Shown here piece after piece: positions 44,376 through 52,934 of a stretch of 64,000 nt of DNA (positions within the stretch are counted from its first letter, which is position 1; each line of letters begins with the position of its first letter). Origin of the DNA: Methylobacterium marchantiae (GTDB lineage Bacteria > Pseudomonadota > Alphaproteobacteria > Rhizobiales > Beijerinckiaceae). Location of the stretch: the NCBI RefSeq assembly GCF_022179405.1, contig NZ_BPQT01000016.1, positions 1 to 64,000 of the forward strand, written 5' to 3'. A model generated the notes under the pieces. That model worked only from the letters and a program-made list of their open reading frames with translations, was not told where the DNA came from and did not search any database. The position numbers were made by a program, and so were the translations under genes.

Positions 44376-45902
44376 ATGGCGAGACAGGTTCCCGCGGCAG
44401 GCGTCGCGCTCGTTCTCCTGCTGACGACGTTCGTCGTGCCGGCCCTGGCCGGCAAGGCCGACGATACTCTGGTCTATGCCTCGGATACGGAGCCTGAGAA
44501 CGTCAGCCCGTATCACAACAGCGCCCGAGAGGGCGTCATCCTGGCGCGCAACGTCTGGGACACGCTGCTCTACCGCGACCCGAAGACCGGCGCGTATCAG
44601 CCCATGCTGGCCACCGCCTGGAAATGGGTCGATCCGACCACCCTCGAACTGACCCTGCGCGAAGGGGTGACCTTCCATAACGGCGACGTGTTCGGTCCCG
44701 AGGACGTGGCCTTCACCTTCAACTACGTGCTGACGCCCGAGGCGCGCACGGTGACGAAGCAGAACGTCGACTGGATGAAGTCGACGGAAGTCGTGGACGC
44801 CAGGACGGTCCGCATCCACCTGAAGACCGCTTTTCCGGCGGCGCTCGAATACCTCGCCGGCCCGATGCCGATCTTCCCGGCCGCCTATTTCAGGAAGGTG
44901 GGCCTCGATGGTTTCGCCAAGGCCCCCATCGGCACCGGCCCCTACCGCATCGTCAGTGTCGATAACGGGCGCGGCGTGAAGATGGAGCGCAACGCCACGT
45001 ACTGGCCGGGCAGCCCCATCGGCCAGCCGAAGATCGGCAAGCTCGAGTTCCGCGTCATCCCCGATGCCGACAGCCGCATGGCCGAGCTCGTCACCGGCGG
45101 CATCGACTGGATCTGGCGGGTGCCGAGCGATCAGGCCGACCAGTTGAATGCGGCCCCCAACGTCTCCGTGCTCAGTGCCGAGACCATGCGCGTCGGCTTC
45201 CTGCAATTCGACACTCTCGGTCGCGCCAGGGAGAACTCGCCCCTCAAGGATCCCCGCGTCCGCCAGGCGATCTCCTACGCCATCGACCGCAAGGCGATGG
45301 TCGACAATCTGGTTCGCGGCGGAAGCCGCGTCATGAACTCCGCCTGCTTCATCGATCAGTTCGGCTGCACCGACGAGGGCGTGCCGCGCTACGCCTACGA
45401 CCCGGCCAAGGCCAAGGCGCTGCTCAAGGAAGCCGGCTACCCCAACGGGTTCGAGATCGATCTCGGCGCCTATCGCGAGCGCGACTATGCGGAAGCCGTG
45501 ATCGGCTACCTGCGCGCGGTGGGGATCACCGCCCGGCTCAACTACCTGCGCTACGCGGCCCTGCGCGACATGATCCGCGGCGGCAAGGTCTCCATCGCCT
45601 TCCAGACCTGGGGCTCGTTCTCGGTGCTCGACGTCTCCGCCTTCACCGGCGTCTATCTCAAGGGCGGCGACGAAGACCTGACCAAGGATCCCGAGACCAT
45701 CGCCGCCCTGCAGGCGGGCGACGGCGCCACCGATCCCGCTATGCGCAAGGTGAAGTACGCCGAGGCGCTCAAGCGCATCGCGGCCCAGGCCTACATCCTG
45801 CCGATGTTCTCCTACTCCACCAACTACGCCTTCACCTCCGACCTCGCCTTCACGGCACAGCCCGACGAGCTGCCGCGCTTCTACGCGGCGAGCTGGAAGT
45901 AA
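44376..45902 (+). CDS. Peptide-type ABC transporter substrate-binding protein
   Basis: A 508-aa periplasmic solute-binding protein of family 5 (OppA/DppA). A signal peptide (VALVLLLTTFVVPALAG, cleavage near ALAGKA) precedes ASDTEPENVSPYHNSAREG. Family motifs include LELTLREGVTFHNGDVFGPEDVAFTF, PIGTGPYRIVSV and DPRVRQAISYAIDRKAMV. The ligand may be a peptide, an opine or another amide; the M20 hydrolase in the operon suggests the imported compound is hydrolysed. The gene is the first of the operon, starting after GAAAGGGTGCAGATC. Confidence 0.9.
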   Translation: MARQVPAAGVALVLLLTTFVVPALAGKADDTLVYASDTEPENVSPYHNSAREGVILARNVWDTLLYRDPKTGAYQPMLATAWKWVDPTTLELTLREGVTFHNGDVFGPEDVAFTFNYVLTPEARTVTKQNVDWMKSTEVVDARTVRIHLKTAFPAALEYLAGPMPIFPAAYFRKVGLDGFAKAPIGTGPYRIVSVDNGRGVKMERNATYWPGSPIGQPKIGKLEFRVIPDADSRMAELVTGGIDWIWRVPSDQADQLNAAPNVSVLSAETMRVGFLQFDTLGRARENSPLKDPRVRQAISYAIDRKAMVDNLVRGGSRVMNSACFIDQFGCTDEGVPRYAYDPAKAKALLKEAGYPNGFEIDLGAYRERDYAEAVIGYLRAVGITARLNYLRYAALRDMIRGGKVSIAFQTWGSFSVLDVSAFTGVYLKGGDEDLTKDPETIAALQAGDGATDPAMRKVKYAEALKRIAAQAYILPMFSYSTNYAFTSDLAFTAQPDELPRFYAASWK

Positions 45903-45940
45903 GGGTTCCAAAGGCGCCGGCTCTGTCAGCAGACCGCGTC

Positions 45941-46053
45941 CCTCTCCCCCTCGTGGGGAGAGGTTGGGAGTGGGGGTGGTTGGGCGACCCTCACTCGGCT
46001 GAGGCTGGCGGAGCGACCCCCACCTCCAACTCCTCCCCACAAGGGGAGGAGGG
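45941..46053. repeat. REP-like extragenic palindrome in the ABC operon
   Basis: Two compact hairpins, CCCTCTCCCC-TCG-type at 45941-45964 and ACTCCTCCCCACAAGGGGAGG at ~46030-46053, are themselves halves of a longer imperfect inverted repeat (AGAGGTTGGGAGTGGGGGT near 45960 against ACCCCCACCTCCAACTCCT near 46017). It fills the gap between the binding-protein and permease genes. Elements of this form (CCCTCTCCCC...GGGGAGAGG) are widely dispersed in alphaproteobacterial genomes. Confidence 0.72.
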
Positions 46054-46093
46054 CCGCGTCGCGACTGGCCCAACCGAACGAGGACTACGGCCC

Positions 46094-47008
46094 ATGCTCA
46101 GGTTCATGATCCAACGAAGTCTGGTGGCGGTCGCGGTCGCCGTGACGGTGTCGGTGGCGAGTTTCCTGCTGCTGCACCTCTCCGGCGATCTCGCCACCGC
46201 CATCGCGGGTCCCGAGGCGACCTCCACCCAGATCGAGGCGATCCGGATCCAGTACGGGCTGAACCAGCCGCTCCTGGCCCAGTTCACCGCCTGGGCGTGG
46301 AAGGCCCTGCATCTCGATTTCGGAAATTCGTTCTACTTCCGGGAAAGTGTGGTCGACCTGCTGGCCTCCCGCATGCCGATCACCCTGTTCCTCGGCGTGG
46401 TGGCTCTCGCCGTCGCTCTCTTTGTGGCGATTCCCCTCGGCGTGCTCGCGGCGGTGAAGCGCGACACCTGGATCGACCGGCTCGCCCTGTCGGTCTCGGT
46501 GCTGGGCCAGGCGATGCCGAGCTTCTGGTTCGGCCTGACCCTGATCATGGTCTTCTCGGTCAACCTGCGCTGGCTGCCGGTGTCGGGCAATACGACCTGG
46601 AAGCACTTCGTGCTGCCGGCCGTCGCGCTCGGCTACTACGCCATGCCCGCCGTGATGCGGCTCACCCGCAACGGCATGTTGGAGGTGCTGGCCTCGGACT
46701 ACGTCCGCACCGCCCGTGCCAAGGGCCTGCCTCCGCGAAAAATCCTGATCCGGCATGCGCTCCGCAACGCCGTGATCCCGGTGATCGCGCTGGCCGCCGT
46801 GCAGTTCGGCTTCATGCTCGGCGGCTCCATCGTGATCGAGGCGGTGTTCTCGCTCCAGGGGCTCGGCCAGCTCGCCTGGGAATCCATCGCTCGCAACGAC
46901 TTCCCCGTGGTGCAGGCGATCGTGCTGGTCCTGGCGATGATCTACATCGCCCTGACGTTGGCCGCCGACCTCCTCAACGCCTTCCTCGATCCCCGGCTGC
47001 GCCAATGA
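46094..47008 (+). CDS. ABC transporter permease (DppB/OppB type)
   Basis: A 304-aa inner-membrane permease. Six hydrophobic segments; first at LVAVAVAVTVSVASFLLLHL. The periplasmic LNQPLLAQFTAWAWKALHLDFG and the EAA-loop YVRTARAKGLPPRKILIRHALRN (trimmed here to the motif TARAKGLPPRKILIRHAL, ~215) place it in the DppB family, where the loop contacts the ATPase. The ATG at 46094 follows the REP-like element; the in-frame upstream extension lies in that element. The stop overlaps the next permease start (ATGA). Confidence 0.92.
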   Translation: MLRFMIQRSLVAVAVAVTVSVASFLLLHLSGDLATAIAGPEATSTQIEAIRIQYGLNQPLLAQFTAWAWKALHLDFGNSFYFRESVVDLLASRMPITLFLGVVALAVALFVAIPLGVLAAVKRDTWIDRLALSVSVLGQAMPSFWFGLTLIMVFSVNLRWLPVSGNTTWKHFVLPAVALGYYAMPAVMRLTRNGMLEVLASDYVRTARAKGLPPRKILIRHALRNAVIPVIALAAVQFGFMLGGSIVIEAVFSLQGLGQLAWESIARNDFPVVQAIVLVLAMIYIALTLAADLLNAFLDPRLRQ

Positions 47009-47958
47009 CCCTCCAGCCATCCGCATCCCCGCTCAGTGCCGGACTGCCCGAGACGCCGGTGACCGTGCCGGCCGAACCGCAGGCGCCCCTCCCGGCCGCC
47101 CGCTCGCCCACCGCCCTCGCCCTCCGGCGCGGCCTCCACCATGGCGGCTTCATGATCGGGGCCGTGATCCTCGGAGTGATCGTCCTCGCCGCTCTGGCCG
47201 CTCCCCTGATCGCGCCGCACGATCCCTATGCCCAGGATGTCTCGCGCCGTCTGATCCCGCCGATCTGGAACGCGAAGGGCAGCTGGGACCACGTGCTCGG
47301 CACCGACAAGCTCGGGCGCGACTATCTCAGCCGTCTGATCTACGGCAGCCAGATCTCGCTGCTCATCGGGATCGCGGCGGCCTGCATCTCCGGCCTGATC
47401 GGCACCGTGCTCGGCATCTGCGCCGGCTATTTCGGCGGCAAGGTCGATGCGCTCGTGAGCTACGTCGTGACTACGCGCCTCGCCATGCCGGTGGTGCTGG
47501 TGGCGTTCGCCATGGCCTCCCTGGTCGGCGGCTCGCTGAAGGTCGTGGTGCTCGTGCTGGGGCTGCTGCTGTGGGATCGCTTCGCCGTGGTCACGCGGGC
47601 CGCGACCCGGCAGATCCGCGATCAGGACTTCGTCGCGGCGGCCCGGGCCGCCGGCTTCTCGAATGCGCGGATCCTCTTCCAGGAAATCCTGCCCAACATC
47701 TTCAACGCCCTCATCGTCGTGGCGACGCTGGAGATGGCGCACGCGATCCTGCTGGAGGCGGCCCTGTCGTTCCTCGGTCTCGGCGTCCAGCCGCCCCTGC
47801 CCTCCTGGGGGCTGATGATCGCCGAGGGCAAGCCGTACATGTTCTTCCAGCCCTGGGTCATCACCATCCCGGGTGTCGCGCTCCTCGTCCTCGTGCTGGC
47901 CATCAACCTCCTGGGCGACGGCCTGCGGGACGTCACGGCCCCGGAGGGGCGGCGCTAG
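47005..47958 (+). CDS. ABC transporter permease (DppC/OppC type)
   Basis: A 317-aa inner-membrane permease. The cytoplasmic N-terminus is Pro-rich (SPLSAGLPETPVTVPAEPQA), followed by the first helix (FMIGAVILGVIVLAALAAPL) and LGTDKLGRDYLSRLIYGSQI, a DppC hallmark. The EAA-loop is VAAARAAGFSNARILFQEIL (~210), and ALSFLGLGVQPPLPSWGLMI is typical of the C-terminal half. Start overlaps the DppB-type stop by four bases, indicating coupled translation. Confidence 0.93.
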   Translation: MTLQPSASPLSAGLPETPVTVPAEPQAPLPAARSPTALALRRGLHHGGFMIGAVILGVIVLAALAAPLIAPHDPYAQDVSRRLIPPIWNAKGSWDHVLGTDKLGRDYLSRLIYGSQISLLIGIAAACISGLIGTVLGICAGYFGGKVDALVSYVVTTRLAMPVVLVAFAMASLVGGSLKVVVLVLGLLLWDRFAVVTRAATRQIRDQDFVAAARAAGFSNARILFQEILPNIFNALIVVATLEMAHAILLEAALSFLGLGVQPPLPSWGLMIAEGKPYMFFQPWVITIPGVALLVLVLAINLLGDGLRDVTAPEGRR

Positions 47959-48052
47959 GCGCCTCGTTCGCGCCCGCATTTTCCGAAGACCAGAGTCCCC
48001 TGTCCGGGCCCTCGCGCCGCGCGCGGCCCTGCCAACCAACCCGAGCGGATCC

Positions 48053-49480
48053 ATGTCCCGACACGATGCCATCGCCCTGGCGACCCGCCATTACGACGAG
48101 GGCGGTTTCCTCGCCGCCCTGCAGGATGCCGTCGGACGGCGGACCGAGAGCCAGACCGAGAGCCAGGTCCCGCAGCTCCACGCCTATCTCGGCGATTTCC
48201 TCGTGCCCGCGATCGCGCCGCTGGGCTTCACGAGCAGCATCCTCGACAATCCCGACGGCGAGCACGGCCCCTTCCTCATCGCCGAGCGGCACGAGGGCGC
48301 CGACCTTCCCACCGTGCTGATCTACGGCCACGGCGACACCGTGCGCGGCTATCCCGAACAATGGCGCGCCGGCCTCGACCCGTGGACGATCGTCGTCGAG
48401 GGCGACCGCTGGTACGGCCGCGGTACCGCCGACAACAAGGGCCAGCACGTCATCAATCTCGGCGCGCTCGAGGCTGTGATGACGGCGAAGGGTGGTCGCC
48501 TCGGCTTCAACACCAGGCTCCTCATCGAGATGGGCGAGGAATCCGGTTCGCCGGGCCTGCGCGATCTCTGCCGGTCGGAAGCCGGGGCGCTCGCCGCCGA
48601 CGTCCTCATCGCCTCGGACGGGCCACGGGTGAGCGCGGAGCGCCCCACGATCTTCCTCGGCTCGCGCGGCGGCTACACGTTCGAGCTCGTCGTGAACCTG
48701 CGCGAGGGCAGCCACCATTCCGGCAATTGGGGTGGCCTCCTGCGCAACCCCGGCACGGTGCTCGCCAACGCCATCGCGACCCTGGTGGACGGGCGCGGCA
48801 AGATCCTTCTCGATGCCCTGCGGCCGCCCGCGATCCCCGAGGGTGTACGGCAGGCGCTCGCCGACATCGCCGTGGGCACCGACCCCACCGCGCCGAAGAT
48901 CGATGAGGATTGGGGCGAGCCCGGCCTATCCGCTGCCGAGCGCGTGTTCGGCTGGAACACCCTGGAAGTCCTCGCCTTCAAGACCGGCGACCCGGACGGT
49001 CCGCTCAACGCCGTGCCGCCCCACGCCAAGGCGACGCTGCAATTGCGCTTCGTCGTCGGCACCGATTGGGAAGGCCTGATCCCGGCCGTCCGCGCCCATC
49101 TCGACGCTCACGGTTTCCCGATGGTCGAGGTCCGTGCCGCCCGCTCCGAAGTGTTCCGCGCCACCCGGCTTCCCGTCGAGGATGCCTGGGTCGGCTGGGC
49201 GCTCGCCTCGATCGAGGCCAGCACCGGCAAGCGCCCGGCTTTGCTGCCCAATCTCGGCGGTTCGCTGCCCAACGACGCCTTCTCCGAGATCCTCGGCCTG
49301 CCGACCCTGTGGGTGCCGCATTCCTACCCGGCCTGCCTCCAGCACGGGCCGGACGAGCACCTGCTCGGTCCGATGAGCCGCGAGGCGCTGGCCCTGATGG
49401 CCGGCCTGTTCTGGGACCTGGGCGAGACCGGTCCCGCCATCGTGGCGGCACGCAACGCGACACGGGAGACCCGACCATGA
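48053..49480 (+). CDS. M20-family metallohydrolase
   Basis: A 475-aa cytoplasmic zinc amidohydrolase (M20 peptidase/deacylase). Metal ligands are His and Asp in IYGHGDTVRGYP and GRGTADNKGQHVINL, the catalytic/metal Glu pair in LIEMGEESGSPGL, and late His in GPDEHLLGP. The dimerisation domain includes LREGSHHSGNWGGLLRNPG. Being embedded between permeases and ATPase, it probably hydrolyses the imported peptide-like or N-acyl compound. The 94-bp gap after the second permease is the largest within the permease-ATPase part; the stop overlaps the ATPase start (ATGA). Confidence 0.88.
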   Translation: MSRHDAIALATRHYDEGGFLAALQDAVGRRTESQTESQVPQLHAYLGDFLVPAIAPLGFTSSILDNPDGEHGPFLIAERHEGADLPTVLIYGHGDTVRGYPEQWRAGLDPWTIVVEGDRWYGRGTADNKGQHVINLGALEAVMTAKGGRLGFNTRLLIEMGEESGSPGLRDLCRSEAGALAADVLIASDGPRVSAERPTIFLGSRGGYTFELVVNLREGSHHSGNWGGLLRNPGTVLANAIATLVDGRGKILLDALRPPAIPEGVRQALADIAVGTDPTAPKIDEDWGEPGLSAAERVFGWNTLEVLAFKTGDPDGPLNAVPPHAKATLQLRFVVGTDWEGLIPAVRAHLDAHGFPMVEVRAARSEVFRATRLPVEDAWVGWALASIEASTGKRPALLPNLGGSLPNDAFSEILGLPTLWVPHSYPACLQHGPDEHLLGPMSREALALMAGLFWDLGETGPAIVAARNATRETRP

Positions 49481-51174
49481 GCGAGCCCGTCATCCGCATC
49501 CGCAACCTCACCCTGGCGCTGCCGAAGGGCGCGGACCGGCCCAACGCGGTGGAGGACCTCTCCCTCGACCTGATGCCGGGCAAGATTCTCTGCGTGGTCG
49601 GCGAATCGGGCTCCGGCAAGTCGATGAGCGCCTACGCCCTCACCGGTCTGCTCCCGCGCGCCCTGACGCCGATGGGCGGGCGCATCGAGTTCGAGGGTCG
49701 CGACCTCCTCGCTCTCGGCGAGCGCGACTGGCGGAGCCTGCGCGGGCGCCGCATCGCCATGGTGTTCCAGGAGCCGATGACGGCGCTCAACCCGGTGATG
49801 CGCATCGGCGACCAGATCGCCGAGATGTTCGAGGCACACGGTCTCCTCACCAAGCCCGAGCGGAAGGCCAAGGCCATCGCGCTCGCCGCCGAGGTCGGCC
49901 TGCCCGATCCGGCGCAGATCGTGCGCGCCTACCCGCACCAGCTCTCGGGCGGCCAGCGCCAGCGTGCGATGATCGCCATGGCCCTCGCCCTCGAACCCTC
50001 GATCCTGGTCGCGGACGAGCCGACCACGGCCCTCGACGTCACCACCCAGGCGCAGATCCTGAAACTGATCCGCGATTTGCAGCGGCGCCGGGGCATGAGC
50101 GTCCTGTTCATCACCCACGATTTCGGGGTCGTGGCCGACATCGCCGACCATGTGGCGGTGCTCCAGCGCGGCAAGCTGGTGGAATCGGGCTCTGCCGCCG
50201 ATGTCCTGCGGAACCCGCAGCATCCCTATACCAAGGCCCTCCTTGCGGCGGTGCCGAGCATCGTGCCCCCGGAGCGCGAATCACGGGAGGGCGCGCCCAT
50301 CGCCCTCTCGGCCATCGGCTTGACGAAAACCTACACCTCGCGCCGGGGCCTGTTCGGGCCGCCGCGCATCGTCCACGCGGTCAAGGAGGTGGCGTTCGAC
50401 GTCCGTCGCGGCGAGACCCTGGGGTTGGTGGGTGAATCGGGCTCGGGCAAATCCACCACGGCGCGCCTGGCGATCCGGCTGATCGATCCCGACCGGGGCA
50501 CAATCCGCCTCGGCGCGCTGGATTACACCGCGCTCGGAGGGAACCGCCTGCGCAGCGAACGCAAGCGCATCCAGATGATCTTCCAGGACCCCTTTGCATC
50601 TCTCAACCCACGCCGGACGGTGGAGCAGATCATCATCGCCGGGCCGATCGCCCATGGCATTCCGGCGCGCGAGGCGCGTGCACGGGCGCGGGAACTCCTC
50701 GACCTCGTGGGTCTCTCGCCGAGCGCCGCCGAGCGCTATCCCAACGCCTTCTCGGGTGGCCAGCGCCAGCGCATCGGCATCGCCCGGGCGCTCGCCATGG
50801 AGCCCGACGTGCTGGTCGCCGACGAGGCGGTCTCGGCGCTCGACGTCTCGGTGCAGGCGCAGGTACTCGACCTTCTCGAGGATCTGAAGCAGCGCCTCAA
50901 CCTCGCGATGCTGTTCATCACGCACGACCTGCGCGTCGCGGCCAAGATCTGCGACCGGATCGCGGTGATGCATCGCGGCGAGATCGTGGAGCAGCGGCGG
51001 ACCGCCGACCTGTTCCGCCAGCCCGAGCATCCCTATACCCGCGATCTTCTGTCGGCCGTCCCCGGCCTGCAGAGGGACGTGGCCTGCAGAGAGACTTGGC
51101 CTGAAGGACCGGCACCGGCCGGTTTTTATTTCCGCCAGGCGTCGATCCAGGAACTGACAGGCTCAACCACATAG
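49477..51174 (+). CDS. Fused double ABC ATPase (DppD-DppF type)
   Basis: A 565-aa protein with two complete ATPase domains, both subunits of the peptide importer in one chain. Domain 1: Walker [11 protein letters not shown] (~42), signature [10 protein letters not shown], Walker [13 protein letters not shown]. Domain 2 from ~270: Walker [11 protein letters not shown], signature [12 protein letters not shown], Walker [13 protein letters not shown]. Each ends with the oligopeptide-type tail [12 protein letters not shown] / [12 protein letters not shown]. In domain 2 the Walker B is followed by Ala-Val rather than Pro-Thr, a minor variation. The last ~17 codons lie beyond an intrinsic terminator hairpin and overlap a convergent gene by 49 bp. 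Confidence 0.92.
   Translation: MSEPVIRIRNLTLALPKGADRPNAVEDLSLDLMPGKILCVVGESGSGKSMSAYALTGLLPRALTPMGGRIEFEGRDLLALGERDWRSLRGRRIAMVFQEPMTALNPVMRIGDQIAEMFEAHGLLTKPERKAKAIALAAEVGLPDPAQIVRAYPHQLSGGQRQRAMIAMALALEPSILVADEPTTALDVTTQAQILKLIRDLQRRRGMSVLFITHDFGVVADIADHVAVLQRGKLVESGSAADVLRNPQHPYTKALLAAVPSIVPPERESREGAPIALSAIGLTKTYTSRRGLFGPPRIVHAVKEVAFDVRRGETLGLVGESGSGKSTTARLAIRLIDPDRGTIRLGALDYTALGGNRLRSERKRIQMIFQDPFASLNPRRTVEQIIIAGPIAHGIPAREARARARELLDLVGLSPSAAERYPNAFSGGQRQRIGIARALAMEPDVLVADEAVSALDVSVQAQVLDLLEDLKQRLNLAMLFITHDLRVAAKICDRIAVMHRGEIVEQRRTADLFRQPEHPYTRDLLSAVPGLQRDVACRETWPEGPAPAGFYFRQASIQELTGSTT
51108..51127 (+). terminator. Intrinsic terminator inside the ABC ATPase 3' end
   Basis: ACCGGC (51108-51113) and GCCGGT (51118-51123) with a 4-nt loop, followed by a T-run (51123-51127). 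It lies ~47 bp before the ATPase stop codon, within the coding frame. Confidence 0.65.
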
Positions 51175-51539
51175 GAGAGGAGCGAGGAGGCCCAGCCCCT
51201 CGCCTTGGCCCCGATCGATTGCTTGCCCCGCCGCCGGGCTTCCGCCTCGGCGGCCTGGGCCACCAGCATCGCCGAGACGTACTCGTTCTCAAGAGGCTTG
51301 CATTCGGCCAAAGCCGCCTTCTGCGCGGCATGGGTCGCCATGCCGGCGGGCTGTCCAGAGAAGGCCTGCCGCACGCATTTGTGCCACCGGCGTTCGAGGA
51401 AATCGAGATCGCCCGAAGCCGCCGATGCCTCCTGTGCCGCCGCGGCATGTCCGCATGACACGACGCCGAGGGAAGCCGCGGCACTCGCCATCAGGGCACC
51501 GGCGAGGAAAGCGGGAGGCCTCGCCTGTCTAACGGGCAC
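51126..51539 (-). CDS. Small exported protein (unknown)
   Basis: A 137-aa protein read from a GTG at 51539 (ATG at 51491 is the alternative). The N-terminus MPVRQARPPAFLAGALMASA reads as a signal peptide; cleavage may follow HAAAAQ, or VVSC may serve as a weak lipobox. The mature part is helical with three conserved-looking Cys/Trp positions (WHKCVRQAFSGQ, ALAECKPLENEYVSAMLV) and ends WIDAWRK. The family is unknown. It overlaps the convergent ATPase gene by 49 bp and the 59-aa gene upstream by 11 bp. Confidence 0.6.
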   Translation of the reverse strand: MPVRQARPPAFLAGALMASAAASLGVVSCGHAAAAQEASAASGDLDFLERRWHKCVRQAFSGQPAGMATHAAQKAALAECKPLENEYVSAMLVAQAAEAEARRRGKQSIGAKARGWASSLLSYVVEPVSSWIDAWRK

Positions 51540-51708
51540 CGGCCCGGGTCTCGTCGAGCACGGCTTCGACCGCGGCGATCGCATTCTCCAGCTCCGCGAT
51601 GCGGCGCAGGGTGCTGTCGGCCGGCATCGTGTCGTGTTCCGCGGCCTCCAGGATCAGGGCGCGCTGGCGGGCTTTGAGACGGTCCAGGAGAGATTCGAGC
51701 TTAGGCAT
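51529..51708 (-). CDS. 59-aa coiled-coil protein (unknown)
   Basis: ATG 51708 opens a 59-codon frame, MPKLESLLDRLKARQRALIL then charged heptad-like helix (ELENAIAAVEAVLDETRAG) to a TAG at 51529. The composition is strongly helical and soluble, unlike a random frame. It overlaps the start of the exported-protein gene downstream, suggesting a two-gene unit. Confidence 0.5.
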   Translation of the reverse strand: MPKLESLLDRLKARQRALILEAAEHDTMPADSTLRRIAELENAIAAVEAVLDETRAGAR

Positions 51709-51940
51709 GCGCTGGACTTAAACGGGCCTTACCCGATCGACAACAAGTGTTTGCATCGAAAACACCGGGATGTTGCGCAAAACATCCCTCAAACTCAAGG
51801 AGAGATGTCCAGGGTCAAGATCGGATCGCGGCTCCGATCTGTCTTCTCGCCACCCTGCCGCAGGCCGCGAGAACGATGCCGTGCTGAACCTTTCCTCCGA
51901 TCGAGGGTTCAACAAGCCCGTGGATGCTCCTGGAAACGTG

Positions 51941-52249
51941 ATGATGTCGAAGACCATGTCCGCCGAATTCAAGAGCCGACGCGACGCCGAGACGGCGGTG
52001 GAACACCTCGTGCAGGAACACGGGATCGACCGGGGAGCCGTGACCATCCACGCGGCCGGGAGCGACAACAGCGCCGGAACCGAGGCGGCACGAGCCGATA
52101 TCGAGGACGGCCGTCTCAAGGAAGGCACCGAAGGCGAGCCCGCTCTGGAAGGCGCCATTCGCGTCACCGTCGAGATCGAAGACGGGCTGACGGAGAAGGT
52201 CATGACGTCCTTCGAGACCTATGCCGGACGCTCGGTCGACGCCGGATGA
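51941..52249 (+). CDS. Small acidic protein (unknown)
   Basis: A 102-aa protein starting at ATG 51941 (or the adjacent ATG at 51944). It has a ferredoxin-like α/β pattern: SAEFKSRRDAETAVEHLVQE, IDRGAVTIHAAG and a second strand-helix AIRVTVEIEDGLTEKVMTSF. It is acidic and soluble, without signal peptide, resembling small stress-associated proteins of Methylobacterium whose function is unknown. The upstream frame extension has no such pattern. It converges on the heme oxygenase gene, 13 bp away. Confidence 0.6.
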   Translation: MMSKTMSAEFKSRRDAETAVEHLVQEHGIDRGAVTIHAAGSDNSAGTEAARADIEDGRLKEGTEGEPALEGAIRVTVEIEDGLTEKVMTSFETYAGRSVDAG

Positions 52250-52262
52250 TCCGCAACCGGCC

Positions 52263-52934
52263 TCAGCGGGGCGTCGTCCCCGGTGGGGCATGACGGGACG
52301 GCTCGTCGCCACAGAGCCAGGTGGCGAGCGCCCGGAATGTCCAGCGTGCGCCGTCTATGACGTCGCCAGCCGGGCTGTCCTCGCCGGACCGGTCGAGGAA
52401 GGCCCGGAACGACGTCCACATGGCGGCTGTGTCCCGCTTCCCGTAGCCTTCGTAATAGGCACAGCCGCCCGAGGCGATCGTCTCGCCGAGGCTCCGCCGG
52501 ACATGATGGGCGATGACCTGACCCCCGAGCGTCGAGCCTTCCGTGACGTAGAGGGCGCCGAGGATCGCCGCGCGGTCGTCGAAACCGGTGAACGGCGAGA
52601 AACGGGGCAGCGCCTCGATCGCCTCCCCGCTCATCCCGAAATGGCGGAGGTCCCGTTCGAGCAGGTGGCGTTTGCCGAGCGGCTGCGCGAAATCCGCGCC
52701 GAAGGCCGCGGCGACGGCGGGCTCGAAAACCCGGTGGAAGCCCCACCAGCGGGCGAGCAGGGAGCGGTAGCCCTCCTGGGTCGCCATCCGCTGCCGCCAA
52801 TCGAGCCGGCGTTCCAGATCTTCGTGCTGGTCCCGCGTCTCGCTCCTGAGACGATCCGACAATGTCGGCCGCCGCTGCGGGCCGGCCAAATCCGTCCAGG
52901 CCGAATCGGTGGAAACGGGGTCCGCTCGGATCAT
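52263..52934 (-). CDS. bphO: Biliverdin-producing heme oxygenase
   Basis: A 223-aa soluble heme oxygenase that opens heme to biliverdin, the chromophore of the neighbouring phytochrome. The proximal heme ligand is probably His37 in TRDQHEDLERRL; the distal-helix glycine motif is YVTEGSTLGGQVIAHHV (~125-145), and FSPFTGFDDRAAILGALY precedes it. The ATG at 52934 overlaps the phytochrome stop (ATGA), so chromophore enzyme and receptor are coupled. Confidence 0.9.
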   Translation of the reverse strand: MIRADPVSTDSAWTDLAGPQRRPTLSDRLRSETRDQHEDLERRLDWRQRMATQEGYRSLLARWWGFHRVFEPAVAAAFGADFAQPLGKRHLLERDLRHFGMSGEAIEALPRFSPFTGFDDRAAILGALYVTEGSTLGGQVIAHHVRRSLGETIASGGCAYYEGYGKRDTAAMWTSFRAFLDRSGEDSPAGDVIDGARWTFRALATWLCGDEPSRHAPPGTTPR

